36,102 bases of DNA from Aquimarina macrocephali JAMB N27 (lineage in GTDB: Bacteria; Bacteroidota; Bacteroidia; Flavobacteriales; Flavobacteriaceae), in contig NZ_JACA01000006.1 in the NCBI RefSeq assembly GCF_000520995.1, positions 1-36,102 of the forward strand. Reading direction: 5' to 3'. Position 1 is the first letter of the stretch; the number at the start of each line of letters is the position of its first letter. The position numbers were made by a program, and so were the translations under genes. Positions 32,506-36,102 of this stretch are shown here, piece after piece. The notes beneath the pieces were generated by a model. It searched no databases. It saw only the letters and a program-made list of their open reading frames with translations, and was not told the origin of the DNA.

Positions 32506-33855
32506 ATGAATCCAGCTTCTATCGATGAAGTAATCGAAAAATTAGAATCTATTCTTCAATGGTCTAAAGAACACTCCAGTCGTGTTGGTTATTTCGCTAG
32601 TTTATATTTGCGAGTAACCCAAACCATTAAAAGCAAATTAGGTACTGGTTATTTTGATAATGATGAACGACTTGAAAAGTTAGATATTCATTTTGCAGCA
32701 CGCTATTTCGAAGTAGTTGAACAATTTCAAAACAATGATCCTGCCATGCCCAAAGCGTGGGCGGTTGCTTTTAATGCGATAACAAACAATGAGCTAATTA
32801 TTGTTCAACATTTGTTATTAGGGATGAATCCACACATCAACATTGATTTGGGCGTTGCTGCTGCAGAAACTTCTCCTGGTGTAGCTATTCATGATTTGCA
32901 TGATGATTTTCAAAAAGTAAATAATATTCTTGCCTCCATTATCCCAACGGTTCTGAGTGAACTAAGTGAGCTTTCTCCATTATTATACTTATTAGAAGAC
33001 ATTGCAGAAAAAGAAGAAGAAGCAATTATCAATTTCAGCATGAAAGTTGCCCGAGACTTTGCCTGGAAACTTGCTATCGAATTAGCACCGCTTACATTAC
33101 CCAATCAACAAATCATTATTGAACAAAAAAATACAGGTATAGCTCAGTTAAGTGAGAAAATTATTGATCCTGGTTTTATGGGAGCATCGGTTTTGAAAAT
33201 TATTAATTCGGTAGAAGTGAAAAATGTCACTCAGATTATTGATACCTTAAATGCAGGAAATGAATTGCTCGAACTAATGGAACAAGGGCAAGATGTCATA
33301 CTTGATCCACAAGCGCTGAAGAAAGCGCCCAACCAGGTATATTATTTTCAAATAGCAAAAGGAGAATGGACAGGTGATTTTAATTTTAAAATAAAAAGTT
33401 GGTCTAAAATGTTTGGTGCTTCGATTAGTTTTAAAAATAAAATGTTACTTACTATGATGGGGCTATTTCAAAAAATAATTGGAAATGCTTCTATCAAATC
33501 AATTATTACCCCATTACCAAATGAAGGAAAAGCAGGTGTTGCCAAAAATGATTTCCGAATTCATAAAGGTTGGTTTACCCTTTTTGTCTCTAAAGAAGAT
33601 TACCATTTATCTCCTAATGGTAAGGCAGTAGTTGTAGATGCCCATGTTCGTTTTGGTCCCTTTTCTTTTTTGTTTAAAGAACATGATGTTTATCCTGCGG
33701 TAATTTATGATAACGGATTCAAAGCGCTATACCATATTGATTTGTTAGGCACCCAATTTATTGGTAACTATACCGTTCGATCAGATCAAAAGCAAGTACA
33801 TTCAATTTTAGAGAATGATTGGGCAAAGGCAGAAGAAATTTTGAACATACATTGA
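32506..33855 (+). CDS. DUF5995 protein with unrecognised C-terminal domain
   Basis: The 449-aa protein has an N-terminal DUF5995 region (about 1-220), with PKAWAVAFNAITNNELIIVQ and HLLLGMNPHINIDLGVAAAE as the family signature (HLLLGMNAHINxDLG). It is helical with conserved His residues that could bind a ligand. The C-terminal region (about 275-449) is beta-rich (WTGDFNFKIKSWSKMFGASI, GWFTLFVSKEDYHLSPNGKA, DAHVRFGPFSFLFKEHDVYP) and is not part of DUF5995; I do not recognise it. There is no signal peptide. No function is known for the family. It ends 45 bp before a perfect terminator. It is probably monocistronic. Confidence 0.8.
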   Translation: MNPASIDEVIEKLESILQWSKEHSSRVGYFASLYLRVTQTIKSKLGTGYFDNDERLEKLDIHFAARYFEVVEQFQNNDPAMPKAWAVAFNAITNNELIIVQHLLLGMNPHINIDLGVAAAETSPGVAIHDLHDDFQKVNNILASIIPTVLSELSELSPLLYLLEDIAEKEEEAIINFSMKVARDFAWKLAIELAPLTLPNQQIIIEQKNTGIAQLSEKIIDPGFMGASVLKIINSVEVKNVTQIIDTLNAGNELLELMEQGQDVILDPQALKKAPNQVYYFQIAKGEWTGDFNFKIKSWSKMFGASISFKNKMLLTMMGLFQKIIGNASIKSIITPLPNEGKAGVAKNDFRIHKGWFTLFVSKEDYHLSPNGKAVVVDAHVRFGPFSFLFKEHDVYPAVIYDNGFKALYHIDLLGTQFIGNYTVRSDQKQVHSILENDWAKAEEILNIH

Positions 33856-33900
33856 TAGTTGATACTATTACATAGTAATAATAGAATATACATAATAAAA

Positions 33901-33926
33901 AAAGCCCATCATTAGTGATGGGCTTT
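33901..33926. terminator. Bidirectional terminator between convergent genes
   Basis: AAAGCCCATCA (33901-33911) and TGATGGGCTTT (33916-33926) form a perfect 11-bp stem with TTAG loop. A-rich and T-rich flanks on both strands serve the DUF5995 gene and the cold-shock gene. Confidence 0.85.
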
Positions 33927-33949
33927 CTTTAAACTTGAAAGTATATGTA

Positions 33950-34141
33950 TTAGATAACTTTTACGTTTACCGCGTTTAATCCTTTGTTACCTTCTTGTAG
34001 ATCAAATTCAACTGCGTCACCTTCACGGATTTCGTCTACTAATCCAGAAATGTGTACAAAATGATCTTTGTTAACACCTTCTTCTGTGATAAATCCAAAA
34101 CCTTTAGCGTCATTGAAGAATTTTACTGTTCCTTTATTCAT
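33950..34141 (-). CDS. Cold shock protein (CspA family)
   Basis: The 63-aa protein MNKGTVKFFNDAKGFGFITE is a canonical single cold-shock domain. RNP1 KGFGFI and RNP2 HFVHIS are intact. It binds single-stranded RNA and DNA in the cytoplasm. The frame is open upstream to a start at 34210, but the ATG at 34141 gives the exact family start, and the 69 nt above it would then be 5' leader, as usual for csp genes. It stops 24 nt before the bidirectional terminator. Confidence 0.95.
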   Translation of the reverse strand: MNKGTVKFFNDAKGFGFITEEGVNKDHFVHISGLVDEIREGDAVEFDLQEGNKGLNAVNVKVI

Positions 34142-34294
34142 TGTAATGTAATTAAATTTATTATATAATTTGTTTTGCAAAGATGGTACCAATAATTTGA
34201 TAAACAACAAATTAATTCATTAATTTTCAATTATATATCAAATTGACCGTAAAACCTTACTAAATACAAACTGTCATTATCAAAAACATTAAAG

Positions 34295-34747
34295 TCATTT
34301 AATAGAGTTCCATATATCTAAATATATTTTCCAGTTAGCTCCTACTTTTTTCCAGACAATTACATATTTACCTTTCCAGGTAATTTCTTCTCCATCAGCT
34401 TTTTTTGTAGTGCCTTGATAAGTACCATAATCATATGCCTCATTACCAATGATTTTAATTTCTATTGGATCTATTCTATGATTAATGATCTTTATTCCCT
34501 CAGGAAGCCTCCAATACCCAAGTATACCTTCTGTTCCTTCAATAATTTTTAAATTATTAGGAAATATTTTAGCGTCTTCAGTATATGATTCGCCGATCAT
34601 TTTATAATCTGAAGTGTTAACATATTTAGAGAAATTTTTACCGTTTTCTATTAGTTGTTTAATCTCTGTCTTTTCTCCGATATAGGTTTGCCCAGAGGCT
34701 TGATTACAAATAAATACCAGGATTAAAATTGATAAAAATGATTTCAT
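34295..34747 (-). CDS. Secreted NTF2-fold (SnoaL/DUF4440-like) protein
   Basis: The 150-aa protein has signal peptide MKSFLSILILVFICNQASGQ. The mature part has the cone-shaped alpha+beta pattern of NTF2-like proteins (IKQLIENGKNFSKYVNTSDY, YTEDAKIFPNNL, GNEAYDYGTYQGTTKKADGE, WKGKYVIVWKKVGANWKIYL). The function is unknown, probably binding or stress-related. It is the third gene in the operon, three bases after the preceding stop. Confidence 0.8.
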   Translation of the reverse strand: MKSFLSILILVFICNQASGQTYIGEKTEIKQLIENGKNFSKYVNTSDYKMIGESYTEDAKIFPNNLKIIEGTEGILGYWRLPEGIKIINHRIDPIEIKIIGNEAYDYGTYQGTTKKADGEEITWKGKYVIVWKKVGANWKIYLDIWNSIK

Positions 34748-34750
34748 TTT

Positions 34751-35170
34751 TTATTTTTTTTGTTGTCTATAGAATATCTTACTAACTACTTTCCATTCTC
34801 CATCTACTTTTAACAAATTCATATAATCAATAAATGTAAATGTCTCATATTCTATTTCAAGTCTTGCTTGTGCTGCGTTTCCTGTTACATCTATAGATGC
34901 AATGTTTGTTTTTCGATTTTGTTTTGGTCCGGGTTTCATTACTTTTTTAAAAAACTCTAAAGCATTTACCTCTTTGTAAACTCCTTTTGAAATAAATTTC
35001 ATTGTAGCATTGGTATGAAATGCCTTTTTTAAGGTTTCAAAATCATTGTTTGTACCTCCATCCAGGTAATACGTAACGGTTTTTTCTACAAGTGCTTTAT
35101 CAGATTCCTGAGCAAAAGTTAATGTAGAGGTACTTAAGCATACGAGTAGGATAAAAATTGTTGTTCTCAT
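34751..35170 (-). CDS. Secreted NTF2-fold (lumazine-binding-like) protein
   Basis: The 139-aa protein has signal peptide MRTTIFILLVCLSTSTLTFA. It matches the putative lumazine-binding NTF2-like family in layout (VEKTVTYYLDGGTNNDFETL, KKAFHTNATMKFISKGVY, YMNLLKVDGEWKVVSKIFY). No catalytic residues can be assigned. It lies between a DJ-1/PfpI lipoprotein (20 bp) and another NTF2-fold protein (3 bp); the three look like one operon. Confidence 0.8.
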   Translation of the reverse strand: MRTTIFILLVCLSTSTLTFAQESDKALVEKTVTYYLDGGTNNDFETLKKAFHTNATMKFISKGVYKEVNALEFFKKVMKPGPKQNRKTNIASIDVTGNAAQARLEIEYETFTFIDYMNLLKVDGEWKVVSKIFYRQQKK

Positions 35171-35190
35171 CTGTTTATTCTATTTTAAGT

Positions 35191-35943
35191 TTATTTATTA
35201 TTTGTCTTCTGAAGTATTGCTACAACTTGTTCTGCAACAGATACTGAAGCTGTAGGATCTTGTCCGGTAATTAATCTACCATCTACAATATAATGATTAT
35301 CCCATCCTTTTTTAGAATAAGTAAAATTTCCTCCATTTTTAGTAATGGTTTCCTCTATAGAAAATGGAAATGTTTTATAATAGGCTTTACTTTTATTTTC
35401 AAAAGCATCAGCAAAACCATTTACTTCTTTTTCTTTATATAAATACTTTCCGTTTGTTAATTTTAAATTTACAATTCCTGCTGTACCATGACAAATGGCT
35501 GATACAATTCCTGTATTCTCATAAATTTTTCTTGAGATACTCTGGATGGCTTTATTCTCAGGAACTCCAAACATGGCAGCTCCACCACCACTGTAATAAA
35601 CCGCTTTATAGTTTTTTGCGTCTATAGCTTCGGGAGAATACGTATTTTTAAATAAATTCATAAAATCCAAGTCATCTAAATATTTTTTTTGAATAGGATC
35701 TGAGGTATTTATATATCCTATCGGAATTTCGCCGCCTTCTGGACTTACAAAATCAACCTGGTAACCCGATTTTATGAATACATCGTATGCCAAAACGATT
35801 TCTGCAAAATGATTTGCAGTTTTCAGATCTGTGTTTCCATAGGTATGTTGATTAGAGGTAACAAACAAAATCTTATCTTTTGAAGAAGCCGAACACCCCA
35901 AAAAAAGAAAAATCATCAAAAACGGTAGTATACTATTTCTCAT
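35191..35943 (-). CDS. DJ-1/PfpI family lipoprotein
   Basis: The 250-aa protein begins with a lipoprotein signal, ILPFLMIFLFLGCSASS; Cys17 of the lipobox would be lipidated, so the protein is membrane-attached outside the cytoplasm. The DJ-1/PfpI domain has YYSGGGAAMFGVPENKAIQS, nucleophile-elbow Cys151 in IVSAICHGTAGI, and the C-terminal VDGRLITGQDPTASVSVAEQ. It is closely like the protein at 18490-19593 in domain order but lacks its C-terminal tail and has a lipobox in place of the TM anchor. First gene of a three-gene operon. The role is unknown. Confidence 0.88.
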   Translation of the reverse strand: MRNSILPFLMIFLFLGCSASSKDKILFVTSNQHTYGNTDLKTANHFAEIVLAYDVFIKSGYQVDFVSPEGGEIPIGYINTSDPIQKKYLDDLDFMNLFKNTYSPEAIDAKNYKAVYYSGGGAAMFGVPENKAIQSISRKIYENTGIVSAICHGTAGIVNLKLTNGKYLYKEKEVNGFADAFENKSKAYYKTFPFSIEETITKNGGNFTYSKKGWDNHYIVDGRLITGQDPTASVSVAEQVVAILQKTNNK

Positions 35944-36038
35944 ACTGAATTAATTTTCAGCAAATTTGAAAAATCATTACCTGTATAGGTTTATGTATTA
36001 TAAATTAGAAGTACTGATTTATAAATTAAAACTATTCT

Positions 36039-36102
36039 AACCCGTTGTGCATTTAGAAATTAATAGGATAAAAAAAGCGTCAATTCGAGTGGTTTTTCGA
36101 AA
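36039..36102 (+). mobile_element. MITE-like element, partial second copy at window edge
   Basis: AACCCGTTGTGCATTTAG, then AAAAAAAGCGTCAATTCGAG. It matches both ends of the 221-bp element at 1974-2194. The element runs off the window; the left flanking five bases are ATTCT (36034-36038). Confidence 0.6.

Noticed and set aside
1..36102. CRISPR arrays, tRNA or rRNA genes, phage or integrase genes
   Set aside because: No regularly spaced repeats, no cloverleaf-like or conserved rRNA sequence, and no such protein families were seen on either strand.

Overview
The window is AT-rich DNA from a member of the Bacteroidota, most likely a marine Flavobacteriaceae species (Aquimarina-like; this is an inference, since no 16S rRNA is present). 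The signs are: TAnnTTTG promoter -7 boxes, almost no Shine-Dalgarno sequences, many secreted proteins with short MKK-type signal peptides, a 7TMR-DISM sensor kinase, a LytS/LytTR pair beside a carboxypeptidase-regulatory-domain outer-membrane receptor, and a peptide precursor with the leader typical of Bacteroidota. There are no tRNA or rRNA genes, CRISPR arrays, prophage genes or intact transposase genes. It reads as accessory or peripheral chromosome rich in regulators.

Layout. 1-3.2 kb: an S41 peptidase with TPRs, a complete 221-bp MITE-like element with a 5-bp target duplication, and a PAS-LuxR regulator behind a tandemly duplicated operator/promoter. 3.3-5.8 kb: two secreted hypotheticals, a TetR regulator and a RibD/DHFR-like reductase. 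6.0-7.4 kb: a one-lobe DEAD-box-like protein with a ThiE-like protein. 7.5-7.7 kb: a decayed copy of the LuxR promoter and gene start, abutting a DUF4386 membrane protein. 8.7-14.1 kb: a 7TMR-DISM histidine kinase, divergent from a two-gene operon of an unrecognised 286-aa protein and a 744-aa FAD oxidoreductase. 14.3-17.2 kb: a LysR regulator, a second S41 peptidase and a truncated TPR gene. 17.3-22.5 kb: a membrane-bound AraC regulator, a membrane-anchored DJ-1/PfpI protein, a short four-cysteine peptide precursor (19799-19975), and an AraC/DUF1772/NmrA-like operon. 22.8-28.0 kb: a frameshifted TonB-dependent receptor and a secreted partner, divergent from a LytS/LytTR two-component system. 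28.1-34.1 kb: a patatin-like lipase, a dialkylglycine decarboxylase-like enzyme with its AraC regulator, a DUF5995 protein and a cold-shock protein. 34.3-35.9 kb: an operon of a DJ-1/PfpI lipoprotein and two NTF2-fold secreted proteins. The right edge cuts into a second copy of the MITE-like repeat.

How the genes relate. Several small regulator-plus-target units stand side by side, separated by strong bidirectional hairpin terminators. The likely links are AraC with DUF1772 and an NmrA-like reductase, AraC with the decarboxylase, and LytS/LytTR with the outer-membrane receptor. The most interesting items are the 58-aa RiPP/bacteriocin-like precursor, the helically phased LuxR operators together with their relic copy, and the uncharacterised FAD oxidoreductase operon.
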